A DNA stretch of 64,000 nucleotides from Acidobacteriota bacterium (GCA_027307115.1 DAHUXN010000006.1:1-64000); one strand, 5' to 3'; positions 1 to 8,488 are shown, counted from the first letter of the stretch. Program-made: numbers and translations. Notes: generated by a model from the letters alone, not told the origin.

Positions 1-353
1 ACAAACTCGCCGGCTATTTGAACTGCTCGAGCATTTTGAGCGCATGGACGCGTCAGATCGAAGACGAAAGCCTCCGCGAGCACGGCTGGCTCGACGCCAT
101 TCTCCGCACCGGCGAATACCAGAAGTCCGCGCAGCGCCGCATTCTCGTGGGCAGGATCGCGGTACTCACGCAGACAAAAATCGACCTCGACGTGACGGCG
201 GAGGATAGCGTCCAGCGCTTCGAATTTAAGCTGGCGGCTCCACAACCGGGAATCGCCGTCGGAGATGTCGTGAAAGTCAGCTTCCTCGAAGAGAACGACA
301 GCCGCCCAGAGAACCGGATTGTCCAGCGCATCGAAGAAATCCGCGCCCGCTAA
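1..353 (+). CDS. C-terminal part of an unknown protein (gene runs in from the left)
   Basis: The reading frame is open from base 3 to the stop at 353 and has no convincing start, so this is the last 116 or so codons of a gene that begins outside the window. A TTG at 18 is in frame but has no ribosome binding site. The end of the protein is soluble and charged. It has an alternating hydrophobic pattern (ILVGRIAVLTQTKIDLDV, then VGDVVKVSFLEE) that suggests a small beta-barrel or OB-like end. I do not recognise the family. The next gene starts in a clearly different, accessory-type region. Confidence 0.5.
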   Translation, partial: KLAGYLNCSSILSAWTRQIEDESLREHGWLDAILRTGEYQKSAQRRILVGRIAVLTQTKIDLDVTAEDSVQRFEFKLAAPQPGIAVGDVVKVSFLEENDSRPENRIVQRIEEIRAR

Positions 354-363
354 GCCCTGCTAG

Positions 364-1761
364 TTGATTCCTGGTCTTTGCCGTATTGATTTTGTATGGC
401 CGGCTTTACGCTGCCCGCCTTTTCATTGCGGGTGCTCCATCCTGAGCGCTCTTTGCGAAGGGTGGGGTCTTTTCCTTCGGCCTTGCTCCCTGCCGCCTTG
501 CCTTGTCCAACGTCCAGCCTCTAACATCCAACCTCTAGCACGTGGCACAGGCTTCAGCTACGATACTTCGGGCAACATGCTGAACGACGGCGCGCACGCG
601 TATGCTTACAACGCGGAGAGCGAAATCAAATCGGCGGCGGGAGTGAACTACACGGGAGTTTATCCTGAGCGCAGTCGAAGGAACGGCGACGGCAACCGCG
701 TCGAGAAGTCGAGCGGGAAGGCTTATTGGTACGGGGCAGGCACGGAAATCCTCGATGAATCAGACCTGAGCGGGAACATCACCAACGAATATGTGTTCTT
801 CGGCGGGAAGCGCATTGCCATGCGCAACGTGTCGAGCGGCACGATTTATCATTACGAAGACGATATGCTGGGAAGCGCGCGCACGATGGTGCAGGCGGGG
901 CAAACTTCACCCTGCTATGACGGCGATTTTTACCCGTTTGGCGGCGAGCGGATCATCACCAACACCTGCACGCAGAACTACAAATTCGAGGGCAAAGAGC
1001 GCGACACGGAAACGGGGAACGACGATTTTGGTGCACGCTACAATTCGTCCCGACTAGGTCGTTTCATGTCCCCCGACCCGGTCACGGCAACACCGCTACA
1101 CATCATCAACCCGCAGCGTTGGAACATGTACGCATACGGCATGAACAACCCGTTGTCTTATGTTGATCCTGATGGGCGCGACGCCATCGCTGTCAATTTT
1201 GTAGGCGAAGTCCCCCTCGGAGGACACGAGGGAATCATCGTAGTACACTCCGACGGAAGTGCCACCTACGCCCGCTTCGGCCCCATGCATGCGAACACCC
1301 CCTCCGATGAAGGCAAGGTCACCATCCAGTCATTGAAACCAGTTAAGTTCGGGCCGGATGGATTGCCGACGGACGCCTCTTACAAAGAACTCGCGGCAGA
1401 GGTCGCAAAAACCGAGGGACAACCAGCGAGCACGGTCGGCTTTAACTACTTCAAGACATCAGATGCGGACACCATTGCTCTCCAAAATTGGATCGATGGT
1501 TGGAACACTGCCCATGCCCCTGATTACGACGTATTGTCCAGCAATTGCGCGGCATTCTGCATTGCGGGCTTGCTAGTGGGACGTGCCATTGAGAACAGGA
1601 ACGTCAGCCTTATTCCTAATCGGCTCTTCATGCTGCTGTCATCGGTTGCTGACGAGAATTGGACATGGCAGGGCAGACAGGATAATCGCGAGCCTAAACA
1701 CAAACGACCCAAAGTCGCTCCCTGCCTCAAACGACGAGATGGGAGTTGCGTGGACCAATGA
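364..1761 (+). CDS. 5'-truncated RHS core protein with variable C-terminal domain (orphan RHS-CT)
   Basis: RHS similarity begins near base 545 with a YD repeat (FSYDTSGNMLND) and continues to the conserved RHS core end: YEDDMLGSARTM, then FEGKERDTETGNDDFGARYNSSRLGRF in two blocks, then NMYAYGMNNPLSYVDPDGR. The first 60 codons (364-544) look like non-coding sequence read through. The first in-frame ATG inside the RHS part is at 577. A full RHS protein has well over 1000 residues, so the 5' part is missing. After DPDGR a non-RHS domain of about 190 residues follows. It has a GGHEG motif with His at residue 288 (counted from 364) and an SSNCAAFC motif with Cys at 395. This His-before-Cys order is seen in permuted papain-fold (LRAT/NlpC-like) enzymes, so a toxin role is possible but inferred. 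The stop overlaps the next ATG by 4 nt. A 20-bp interspersed repeat is read in frame as YPERSRRN at 661-684. Confidence 0.7.
   Translation: MIPGLCRIDFVWPALRCPPFHCGCSILSALCEGWGLFLRPCSLPPCLVQRPASNIQPLARGTGFSYDTSGNMLNDGAHAYAYNAESEIKSAAGVNYTGVYPERSRRNGDGNRVEKSSGKAYWYGAGTEILDESDLSGNITNEYVFFGGKRIAMRNVSSGTIYHYEDDMLGSARTMVQAGQTSPCYDGDFYPFGGERIITNTCTQNYKFEGKERDTETGNDDFGARYNSSRLGRFMSPDPVTATPLHIINPQRWNMYAYGMNNPLSYVDPDGRDAIAVNFVGEVPLGGHEGIIVVHSDGSATYARFGPMHANTPSDEGKVTIQSLKPVKFGPDGLPTDASYKELAAEVAKTEGQPASTVGFNYFKTSDADTIALQNWIDGWNTAHAPDYDVLSSNCAAFCIAGLLVGRAIENRNVSLIPNRLFMLLSSVADENWTWQGRQDNREPKHKRPKVAPCLKRRDGSCVDQ
437..465. repeat. Imperfect palindrome, degenerate copy of the PERSRR-type repeat
   Basis: CCATCCT at 437-443 can pair with AGGGTGG at 459-465, with one G-T pair. 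The segment also shares its ends (cctgagcg and cgaagg) with the perfect-looking copy at 663-682. It lies in the region that is formally in frame with the RHS fragment but shows no RHS similarity. Confidence 0.4.
663..682. repeat. 20-bp interspersed repeat inserted in the RHS frame (PERSRR element)
   Basis: The 20-mer TCCTGAGCGCAGTCGAAGGA sits inside the RHS fragment and is translated as PERSRR within the run YPERSRRN. It interrupts what should be a YD-repeat spacer between VNYTG and NGDGNRV. From general knowledge, this short element recurs in many Acidobacteriota and other environmental genomes, both between and inside genes. That statement was not checked here. Confidence 0.65.
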
Positions 1762-2210
1762 CATTGCCGGAAAAGCTGCTTACGGCAGTTGCAACGATTG
1801 TGACAGTCTTGATAGGCGGATACGTATTCGCTTCCTGGTGGACAAATAGGGTACCGGGTCGGCCGAGAGGAGTGAGACCAGATGCAGTTTTTCTGTGGGC
1901 TCCCTACGTCGGATTGCCTGCTCCGAGGCGAGGCTCATGGATATCGTGTGAGGAGGTTTCTGGCCGAGATCGTTGCACGCTCAGCGGCATCAGTGGCAAG
2001 ACCGAATATGAAGGCGAGTTCATTTCCGACAAAGGTAAGGGCACATTGCCTAGCGATCAATTAGAAATAGATGCGGACAAGACCCGCGAGCACAAAGTCT
2101 GGGTGGGAACTGCGCTTGTTCCCCTCGTTTTTCTAAAAAATGGAAAAGTCCTCATACCAGCAAGCGAGTATGAAGAAGGCATGCGCCTCCTCAAACAAAG
2201 GCGGCAGTAA
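1758..2210 (+). CDS. Small membrane-anchored protein, possible immunity partner of the RHS-CT
   Basis: The ATG at 1758 overlaps the TGA of the RHS gene (ATGA), so the two are probably translationally coupled. A TTG at 1746 is in frame but less likely. The 150-residue product has one N-terminal membrane segment (about residues 7-27, LLTAVATIVTVLIGGYVFAS), then a periplasmic or extracytoplasmic part with two cysteines (SCEEVSGRDRC) and a charged C-terminus. No family was recognised. The position directly behind a variable RHS C-terminal domain is the usual place for an immunity gene. A single transmembrane anchor would suit protection against a toxin acting at or outside the membrane. That role is inferred from position only. 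Base composition looks less GC-rich than the flanking housekeeping genes. Confidence 0.55.
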   Translation: MTLPEKLLTAVATIVTVLIGGYVFASWWTNRVPGRPRGVRPDAVFLWAPYVGLPAPRRGSWISCEEVSGRDRCTLSGISGKTEYEGEFISDKGKGTLPSDQLEIDADKTREHKVWVGTALVPLVFLKNGKVLIPASEYEEGMRLLKQRRQ

Positions 2211-2228
2211 CCGACGTACCCTCAGTCA

Positions 2229-2311
2229 GGCAGCTATTCGTATGACGCACCAAAATGATTAAGAGGCACCGCTACGATGCGGCGGGGAACCTGCTGAACG
2301 ACAGCAGCCCC
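2229..2311 (+). pseudogene. Vestigial RHS YD repeats
   Basis: Two short stretches encode recognisable YD-repeat pieces: SYSYDA around 2229-2249, and RYDAAGNLLNDSSP at 2270-2311 in a different frame. The second closely parallels the YDTSGNMLND of the upstream RHS fragment. There is no usable gene around them, so they are decay products of another RHS core or of the missing part of the same gene. Confidence 0.6.
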
Positions 2312-2411
2312 AGACGGAACGTTTCCTGATGCTGTGGAAGGACGTCGCGCCTGGCCCGTATCGCAGTGGTTAATGTAGCGCACCATGTGAGCAGCGTGGG
2401 AACGCTGGGTG

Positions 2412-2504
2412 CCGCATGCTTCGGTTTTTGAAGCGTGCGGGTTTAGAGTGGCCCATGCACGGGACTGGCTTCTTTGGGTGGCCCATGCTCGCTTTCTGAG
2501 CGTG
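2412..2504. repeat. Pair of REP-like palindromes with a shared GTGGCCCATGC motif
   Basis: An 11-bp stem (CCGCATGCTTC at 2412-2422 with GAAGCGTGCGG at 2430-2440, one G-T pair) encloses a 7-nt loop. A second hairpin pairs CATGCTC (2484-2490) with GAGCGTG (2498-2504), again with a 7-nt loop and the same G-T position. GTGGCCCATGC occurs twice, at 2448-2458 and 2478-2488. The pattern resembles repetitive extragenic palindromes rather than a terminator, as no T tract follows either hairpin. Confidence 0.5.
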
Positions 2505-2802
2505 CCGTTTGCTCCGACAACTGCCTTCTTCACGCGTAACACCAGTCAAGTAAATAAACTGTCTCTTGTATTATCTCTTTGAGCAACTAAACTGACAGGT
2601 GAGTCTAGGATAAGCCCTTTTTCAACCGCACCTCAAATCACCGATTATTCAATGTTCATCCCCATTTGGGGCGTGGATGGAGCACTCCTAACGCGCTAAA
2701 CGATTTAGGCGTACGTCGAGTGTAGTGAAATGTTGGCTACCGTATTCGTTGGAACGTTCTTCAATGTAAGCAAGTCACATTAAGCGGTGGTTAGTTTGCC
2801 TG
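2505..2802. other. AT-richer intergenic stretch without a recognised gene
   Basis: This segment is visibly less GC-rich than its surroundings. It holds only short open frames with no family resemblance, plus a tight CCCC/GGGG mirror near 2660-2672. It separates the RHS island from the DUF2207 gene, whose stop lies at its right edge. Nothing functional can be supported in it. Confidence 0.4.
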
Positions 2803-4548
2803 TTAAAAACCTCCGCCGCCCCCGCCGCCAAACCCTCCGCCTGAAAATCCCCCTCCTCCGAATCCCGAACCGCCCGCGCTGCGCGGCGAAGACGCCATCG
2901 CGCTGCCCGTTTGCATCGACATCATGTTCAGGTCATTTACGAACAGATAAGGCGCAAAGCCCGAGCCATACGGTCCCGAATACCACTGCGGCGGCTGTTT
3001 GCAGATGTCCTGAAACGCGCCCGCCCATTTTTTCTCCACGTGCAGCGCCATCGCATACGGCAAAAACTTCTCAAACATCTCCGGAGTCTTTTCGATGCGC
3101 TCGATTCGGTCCTTTTCCACATGGCCCAGAAAATCCTCGAATCCCAGCACTTTTTCGAGCGCTCGTTCGCCCGCCACGGTTCGCGCGGACATGAAATATC
3201 CAAAGCCCGCGACAATCAGCCCGGTAAGAATTCCCGCGGCAATCGTCGTCACTGACGAAATTCCCATCGTCGCGGAAAGGAAATTGGCCGCGAAGAAAAG
3301 CCCGATGCCAATGACGAATCCCGCTCCGATGAATCCCTGCCGCAACTTATCCGGCCGATGCAAATAAAATCCGTCGCTCATCAGCCCGTCGAAAATCCGG
3401 TTCCGGATCGCCGGCAGGTGCGTGTAGAAGTGGTTCTGCAGATCCGTCAGCGACACGGAATCGCTGCCGCCCCCGTCAAAGAGCGCTGAGAGCAGCACCT
3501 GCTCGTGCGGCTTTAAGTTGGCCCATTCGGCCGGAGCCTTCGTGCGATGGAATATGTAATTCTTGTGGTGGACCATGCCAAGCATTTGGCTCGTGTCTGT
3601 TTGCTCGATGGTCAAGAATCCGCGCACCGCCAAATCCACAATCGTCGCGGTGATGTCGCGCATCGCCGCTTCGTTATCCACCAGCGTTCCCGACTCGCCG
3701 GGGCTCATGCCTTCGGGCGGCTCGTATTGCACGGTGATCGGATTCCGTCGCGGATCGCGTCCTTTCGAATACCACAGCCAGCCCATGATGAAAAACGCGA
3801 GCACTGGAAGGAACAGCGGCCAGTTGCTGCGCAGAAAAAGTATCGCCTTTGCGACCGCGCTTGGCGGATGCACAAATCCTTTGTCCCACCCCACCACGGC
3901 CGTCAGTCCTTCGTGGAAAAACAGCGGCCGCTGCATGCGAATCTGAACTACGTTTCCCTCGACTTTCACTTCCGCTTCCTGCCCGCGCTGCCCGTATCCT
4001 CCCGTGAACGCTTCAGCGTGCAGCCCCGTCACGCCCGCCGGCAATTCGATTCGCGCCGTCGCGTTTTCGATCGCCATGTCCCATTCGTTTCCCGTTACGC
4101 TCCAGTACAGCTCGTCGTGATCCGGGAAAAATCCCAGCGCGTCCAGCACCTTATAGCGCACCACCACCGTCTTCGTCGTATTCACCGCGCCCGGCACGTA
4201 AATCTTGAATCGTTTGTACTGGCCTTCGCGGCTCACTTCGTATTTCAGCGGATGCCCGTTGTCGTCCGTCACGCCCTCGGGCTCGATGAACAGCGTGTAA
4301 TTCAGTCCCAGCGAGTCGCGATATTCCACCGGAATCGTCCGGTAAATCCCATTCCACGAGCCCTCGAATCGCACTTCGAGCATCTCCGTCACTTCTATCG
4401 TGGAATCGGGACGGACTACGACCTGCTCGTCGAAGCTCTTGAGCGTAAGCTGCCGCGCATGCGCCGGCCTGGCGCCGGGCAAAGCAGCCGCAAGCACCAG
4501 CAGAGTTGCTATAGAAATGGAAATCGCCGCACGGCGAAAACTTCGCAT
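2803..4548 (-). CDS. DUF2207 family membrane protein with glycine-rich tail
   Basis: The product is about 581 residues: a cleavable-looking signal peptide, then an extracytoplasmic DUF2207 beta domain (pattern VRPDSTIEVTEMLEVRFEG and IYRTIPVEYRD). A membrane segment follows (WPLFLPVLAFFIMGWLWYSK), then a cytoplasmic stretch, a second hydrophobic hairpin (residues near 410-460), and a C-terminal tail of GGGGF-type repeats. This architecture is typical of the YciQ/DUF2207 family. The function is unknown; it is often found next to lemA, as here. The ATG at 4548 was chosen because it puts the signal peptide at the N-terminus and leaves 13 nt after the lemA stop. A GTG at 4575 would overlap lemA. 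The pair is probably an operon. Confidence 0.85.
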   Translation of the reverse strand: MRSFRRAAISISIATLLVLAAALPGARPAHARQLTLKSFDEQVVVRPDSTIEVTEMLEVRFEGSWNGIYRTIPVEYRDSLGLNYTLFIEPEGVTDDNGHPLKYEVSREGQYKRFKIYVPGAVNTTKTVVVRYKVLDALGFFPDHDELYWSVTGNEWDMAIENATARIELPAGVTGLHAEAFTGGYGQRGQEAEVKVEGNVVQIRMQRPLFFHEGLTAVVGWDKGFVHPPSAVAKAILFLRSNWPLFLPVLAFFIMGWLWYSKGRDPRRNPITVQYEPPEGMSPGESGTLVDNEAAMRDITATIVDLAVRGFLTIEQTDTSQMLGMVHHKNYIFHRTKAPAEWANLKPHEQVLLSALFDGGGSDSVSLTDLQNHFYTHLPAIRNRIFDGLMSDGFYLHRPDKLRQGFIGAGFVIGIGLFFAANFLSATMGISSVTTIAAGILTGLIVAGFGYFMSARTVAGERALEKVLGFEDFLGHVEKDRIERIEKTPEMFEKFLPYAMALHVEKKWAGAFQDICKQPPQWYSGPYGSGFAPYLFVNDLNMMSMQTGSAMASSPRSAGGSGFGGGGFSGGGFGGGGGGGF

Positions 4549-4561
4549 CGCGCCCGTCACG

Positions 4562-5128
4562 CTACTGCGGAGCACCTGTCTGAAAACTCACCTTGGGTAC
4601 GTCACGCTCCGCTGGCGCGGCCACTTCGAAGAATTCGCGCGTTTTGAAGCCGAACATATTCGCGATGATATTCGACGGGAAAACCGCGATCTTCGTGTTC
4701 AGGTCGCGCACCACGGCGTTGTAATAGCGCCGTGCGTTTTGAATGCTGTCTTCCAACTGGCTTAGCGTGGTTTGCAATTGCGTGAAGCTCTCAACGGCGC
4801 GCAATTGCGGATACGCTTCCGCCAGCGCGAACACCTGCCGCAGCGCCGAGGTCAGCATGTTTTCGGCTTCCGCTTTCGCCGCGGGCCCCTGCGCCGCCAT
4901 CGCGGAGTTTCGCGCCGCCACCACGCCTTCCAGCGTTCCTTTTTCGTGCGCCGCGTAACCTTGCACCGTCTGCACCAGATTCGGAATCAAGTCGTAGCGC
5001 CGTTTCAGTTGCACATCGATGTCTGCCCAGGCGTTGTCGCACTGCACCTTCAGCTTCACCAGCCCGTTGTACATCCCGATCACCACGATCACGAAGATCA
5101 CGATGATCGCCAGCAAAATCCAGCCCAT
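4562..5128 (-). CDS. lemA: LemA family protein
   Basis: This is a 188-residue protein with an N-terminal membrane anchor (residues about 3-20, ILLAIIVIFVIVVIGMYNG). A helical LemA domain follows with the family hallmarks QCDNAWADIDVQLKRRYDLIPNLV, LTALRQVFALAEAYPQLRA-like text and a terminal ARRYYNAVVRDLN block. LemA proteins form a four-helix bundle displayed at the membrane; their biochemical role is unresolved. It is the first gene of a likely two-gene unit with the DUF2207 gene. Length and order agree with the family. Confidence 0.93.
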   Translation of the reverse strand: MGWILLAIIVIFVIVVIGMYNGLVKLKVQCDNAWADIDVQLKRRYDLIPNLVQTVQGYAAHEKGTLEGVVAARNSAMAAQGPAAKAEAENMLTSALRQVFALAEAYPQLRAVESFTQLQTTLSQLEDSIQNARRYYNAVVRDLNTKIAVFPSNIIANMFGFKTREFFEVAAPAERDVPKVSFQTGAPQ

Positions 5129-5502
5129 GTCCGTTCCTCCACAGAATCAATTTCCGGCTCGCAACGTGCGGGCCCAGTTTCACGCGCCGGCCTCGTGCGC
5201 CTTTGGGCGCAAGCATACGTAGTACCCGCACCTTTGTAAAGCGTCACCGTTATCACCCTGCTTGCCCCTGACGCAGCAAGGAACGAAGGAATGTCGCAAC
5301 GTCTTCGGGGGGTCGGGGCTCGCCCGCGCAGGCAGGCTTCAGCTCCGACAAGAACAATGCCGTCAGCTGTATGTTCCTTTTGCGCGTTGCACTCGCGCGT
5401 CCCCCACGAAAGGGTCGGTGCTTCCCCCAACGGTTATTGTGGCGGGAAAGTATCTTTTAGGTTATCTTACATGTGGCGAAAAAGCCCCGCCTTCCTCTCG
5501 CG
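5129..5502. other. Intergenic region between the divergent lemA and comM genes
   Basis: About 370 bases with no gene that I can support. It should carry the divergent promoters. Two TATCTT hexamers (5450-5468 area, near gtatcttttaggttatctt) could be -10-like elements for comM, but no clear -35 partner is visible. Confidence 0.35.
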
Positions 5503-7044
5503 ATGCTCTTTAAGACATTTAGCGCCGCCGTGTACGGCATCGACGCCTACCTTGTCGAAGTCGAGGTCGACATCGGCCCCGGCCAGCCCGGCAATTTTAA
5601 TGTCGTTGGTCTCGCGGATATCGCCGTGAAGGAAAGCCGCGAACGCACCAAGGCCGCGCTGAAAAATTGCGGCTTCGATTTTCCCGGGCACCTTGCCGTC
5701 ACGGTTAATCTCGCGCCCGCCGACATGCGCAAGGAGGGCTCCGCCTTCGACCTTCCGGTCGCGCTTGGGCTGCTCGGCTGTCAGGGAACATTTTTCGGCA
5801 AAATTCTGGACGACTATGTTTTTCTCGGCGAACTTTCTCTCGATGGAAGCGTGCGCTCGGTTCGCGGCGCGCTTTCGGCGGCGCTGGCCGCGCGCGAACG
5901 CGGAATCAAAAATGTAGTCGTGCCCGAAGCAAACGCCCGCGAAGCCGCCGTCGTGGAAGGCATTCGCGTCTTTTCGGTCAAGTCGTTGCCGAAAGCCGCG
6001 GACCTGATTAACTCGCCCGAATCCTTTCCGCCCGTCAGCGTCGACAGCCGGCAAATGCTTTCGGAAGCCGGTCAGTATTCGGTGGATCTGCGCGACGTGC
6101 GCGGCCAGCAATCCGCGAAACGCGCCCTCGAAGTCGCCTGCGCCGGCGGACACAATCTTCTTTTCATCGGGCCGCCGGGCGCGGGCAAAACGATGCTCGC
6201 CAAACGCATCCCCACGATTCTGCCGCCGATGTCGCTCGATGAAGCCATCGAAACCACGCGCATTCACAGCGTCGCTGGTGTTCTCGACGATTCGCGCGGC
6301 CTCGTCGCCATGCGCCCGTACCGTTCACCGCACCACACCATCAGCGATGCAGGACTCATCGGAGGCGGCGCGATTCCCCGGCCTGGCGAAGTTTCGCTCG
6401 GCCACAACGGTGTGCTGTTTCTTGACGAGCTGCCGGAATTTCAGCGCAACGTTCTCGAAGTCTTGCGGCAACCGCTCGAGGACGGAGTTGTTTGCATCGC
6501 GCGCGCCGCGCTTTCCGTGAGCTTTCCCGCGCGCTTCATGCTCGCCGCCGCGATGAATCCTTGTCCCTGCGGATTTTTCGGCGATCCCACGCGCGATTGC
6601 CATTGCACGCCGATGCAAATTCAGCGCTACGTCTCAAAAATTTCCGGCCCGCTGCTCGACCGCATCGACATTCATGTCGAAGTTCCGGCGGTAAAGTACA
6701 AAGAACTGCGCGGCGCCACGGATGCGGAACCGTCCGCCTCCGTGCGTCAGCGCGTGATGGATGCGCGGCGCCTCCAACTCGATCGCTACGCGGCGGAAAA
6801 AAAAATCTACGCAAACGCACAAATGACGCCCAAGCTTCTGCGAAAATACTGCGGCATTTCCGCTGACGGCGAAAAATTGCTCGAAACCGCGATTCAAAAA
6901 CTCGGCCTTTCCGCGCGCGCGCACGACCGCATTCTGAAAGTTGCACGCACGATAGCCGACCTCGACGGCATTCCTGATATTCAATCCCGCCAGTTAAGCG
7001 AAGCTATCCAATACCGCACTCTGGATCGCACCTACTGGGCGTAG
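5503..7044 (+). CDS. comM: YifB/ComM family Mg-chelatase-like AAA+ ATPase
   Basis: The 513-residue protein has the full ComM architecture. An N-terminal Lon-S5-like domain begins [20 protein letters not shown] and has the [18 protein letters not shown] block. A central AAA+ Mg-chelatase domain follows, with Walker A GPPGAGKT at residues 223-230 and Walker [11 protein letters not shown] cysteine cluster [10 protein letters not shown]...DCHC lies near residue 350-370, with the C-terminal Mg_chelatase_C domain ([20 protein letters not shown]) after it. ComM is a hexameric branch-migration helicase that aids integration of DNA during natural transformation. The ATG at 5503 matches the usual family start ([10 protein letters not shown]). 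A GTG at 5473 would add ten residues. The gene stands alone. Confidence 0.92.
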   Translation: MLFKTFSAAVYGIDAYLVEVEVDIGPGQPGNFNVVGLADIAVKESRERTKAALKNCGFDFPGHLAVTVNLAPADMRKEGSAFDLPVALGLLGCQGTFFGKILDDYVFLGELSLDGSVRSVRGALSAALAARERGIKNVVVPEANAREAAVVEGIRVFSVKSLPKAADLINSPESFPPVSVDSRQMLSEAGQYSVDLRDVRGQQSAKRALEVACAGGHNLLFIGPPGAGKTMLAKRIPTILPPMSLDEAIETTRIHSVAGVLDDSRGLVAMRPYRSPHHTISDAGLIGGGAIPRPGEVSLGHNGVLFLDELPEFQRNVLEVLRQPLEDGVVCIARAALSVSFPARFMLAAAMNPCPCGFFGDPTRDCHCTPMQIQRYVSKISGPLLDRIDIHVEVPAVKYKELRGATDAEPSASVRQRVMDARRLQLDRYAAEKKIYANAQMTPKLLRKYCGISADGEKLLETAIQKLGLSARAHDRILKVARTIADLDGIPDIQSRQLSEAIQYRTLDRTYWA

Positions 7045-7169
7045 TACCTTGCGCCCATAGCGCGCCGCGCCACGATGCGCTACGATGAGCGATGATGTCG
7101 ATGACGAATGATAACGCCGCGCGATTGATTGACTTACCCGCTTCGCCCATGCGAGCATATCGTTCTTTT

Positions 7170-7186
7170 ATTTTCATTCGGAAAAT
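7170..7186. promoter_or_regulatory. Short inverted repeat touching the start of the RsbW-like gene
   Basis: ATTTTC (7170-7175) and GAAAAT (7181-7186) form a perfect 6-bp inverted repeat around attcg. It ends 2 nt before the ATG at 7189. It could be a small operator or an RNA hairpin covering the initiation region. No Shine-Dalgarno sequence is otherwise visible. Confidence 0.3.
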
Positions 7187-7188
7187 GA

Positions 7189-7656
7189 ATGGCAACCCGC
7201 GCCCAGCGCATTGAAGTGACGCTCGAAACGCTTCTCGAGAGCGTTGATCTCGCCGAGGACATTGCCTTGCGCGTGGCCGCGGAGGCCGGCTTCGGCGACG
7301 AGGACTGCCACAAAATCGGAATGTCCGTGCGCGAGGCGGTCATCAACGCCTACAGTTACGGCAATCGCAAAGAGCGCGGCCGCAAAATTGGACTCGCGCT
7401 CGAACTGGAAGAGCGCAAACTCGTGGTGCACGTTTTGGATGAGGGCAAGAATTTCTGCCTCGCGGACGTTCCGGATCCTCTGGCGGAAGAAAATCTTCTG
7501 CGAACTTCGGGCCGCGGAATTTTTCTGATGCGCGCGTTCATGGACGAATTCGATATTCAGTGCGGCCCGAACGGCGGCACGGAATTGGTGATGAGCAAGA
7601 AGTTTCCTTCCGCGGCGAGCAATGGCGCTGCCGGAAAAGTTAACGAAATTAAGTAA
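7189..7656 (+). CDS. RsbW-like anti-sigma factor kinase / GHKL ATP-binding protein
   Basis: The 155-residue protein is a single HATPase_c_2 domain. The N box reads SVREAVINAYSYGN, the G1 box VLDEGKNF, and the G2 box TSGRGIFLMRAFMDEF. These are the ATP-binding signatures of the RsbW/SpoIIAB class, which phosphorylates anti-sigma-antagonist proteins and sequesters sigma factors. No sigma factor or antagonist (STAS) gene is nearby, so the partner is unknown. Length matches the family. The start at 7189 gives a complete domain. Confidence 0.85.
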   Translation: MATRAQRIEVTLETLLESVDLAEDIALRVAAEAGFGDEDCHKIGMSVREAVINAYSYGNRKERGRKIGLALELEERKLVVHVLDEGKNFCLADVPDPLAEENLLRTSGRGIFLMRAFMDEFDIQCGPNGGTELVMSKKFPSAASNGAAGKVNEIK

Positions 7657-7762
7657 CGCTCGCGCATTGCTCCCATTCGAGATCGAAATTCTTCTCGCGT
7701 TTGAACAGGATTCCGCGTTCTGTGCTAGCATAAGAAATCCGAATTTCCGGGAGACGTAAACA

Positions 7763-8488
7763 GTGGCGAAGCATATTTCCCGTCAGGAATTAAAGACAGA
7801 TCAGGTTCAAGAAGCGCTGTCGCATAGCGCTGAAGCTGTGCTATCGCACAAGACGGCTCTGGTTTACGTTGTTGCTGTTGCGCTGATCGTCGCGGCCGGA
7901 GTTTTCGGCTGGCAATTTTATTCGCAGCGGCAATCGGTGAAAGCGTCGGCCGGTTTCAACGATGCCATGCAGATTTTCCAGGCGCCGACGCTTGCACCGG
8001 GCCAAGCGCCGCAGCCGAATGAAATCAGCTACTCGGACAGTTCGAAAAAATATCAGGATGCGCTGAAGAAGTTCGAAGGTGTTGCGAATCAATATCCGCG
8101 CACGCGCGCCGGACAGCTCGCTGATTATTATTCCGCGCTGTGCCTCGAACGGCTGAACCAAAATGCGCAGGCAATCACGTGGCTATCGAAAATTCAAAAT
8201 AGCTCCAATCATGATTTCGCTGCGATGGCGCGTTTCGAGCTCGCGCAGATTTACGACCATTCAGGGAATGCGGCTCAGGCTGTACAGCTCTACAACGAAC
8301 TCTTGAAGAATCCGTCCGTGCTGGCGCCGAAGCCCATGGTGATGCTGGCGCTCGCGGAACATTACCGGCAGTCGGATCCCGCGCAGGCCGCCCGGATTTT
8401 CAATCAAATCAAATCCGAATATCCCGATACGGGCGCCGCCGACCAGGCGGATCAGCAACTGGCTCTTCTTCCTTCCGGGAAATCCTAG
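7763..8488 (+). CDS. Membrane-anchored TPR protein, YfgM-like
   Basis: This is a 241-residue protein with a cytoplasmic N-terminus and one membrane segment (about residues 31-51, ALVYVVAVALIVAAGVFGWQF). An extracytoplasmic region with TPR-like repeats follows (ALKKFEGVANQYPRTRAGQLADYYSAL, AITWLSKIQNSSNHDFAAMAR, AVQLYNELLKNP). This is the layout of YfgM-type proteins, which assist secretion and envelope folding. The GTG start at 7763 follows a GGGAGA ribosome binding site. The C-terminus is short and polar. Specific function is inferred from the fold only. Confidence 0.75.
   Translation: MAKHISRQELKTDQVQEALSHSAEAVLSHKTALVYVVAVALIVAAGVFGWQFYSQRQSVKASAGFNDAMQIFQAPTLAPGQAPQPNEISYSDSSKKYQDALKKFEGVANQYPRTRAGQLADYYSALCLERLNQNAQAITWLSKIQNSSNHDFAAMARFELAQIYDHSGNAAQAVQLYNELLKNPSVLAPKPMVMLALAEHYRQSDPAQAARIFNQIKSEYPDTGAADQADQQLALLPSGKS

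Noticed and set aside
3547-4647. 366-codon open frame on the plus strand
   Set aside because: It is antisense to the DUF2207 gene, has an Arg/His-rich low-complexity composition typical of a GC-rich shadow frame, and shows no family text.
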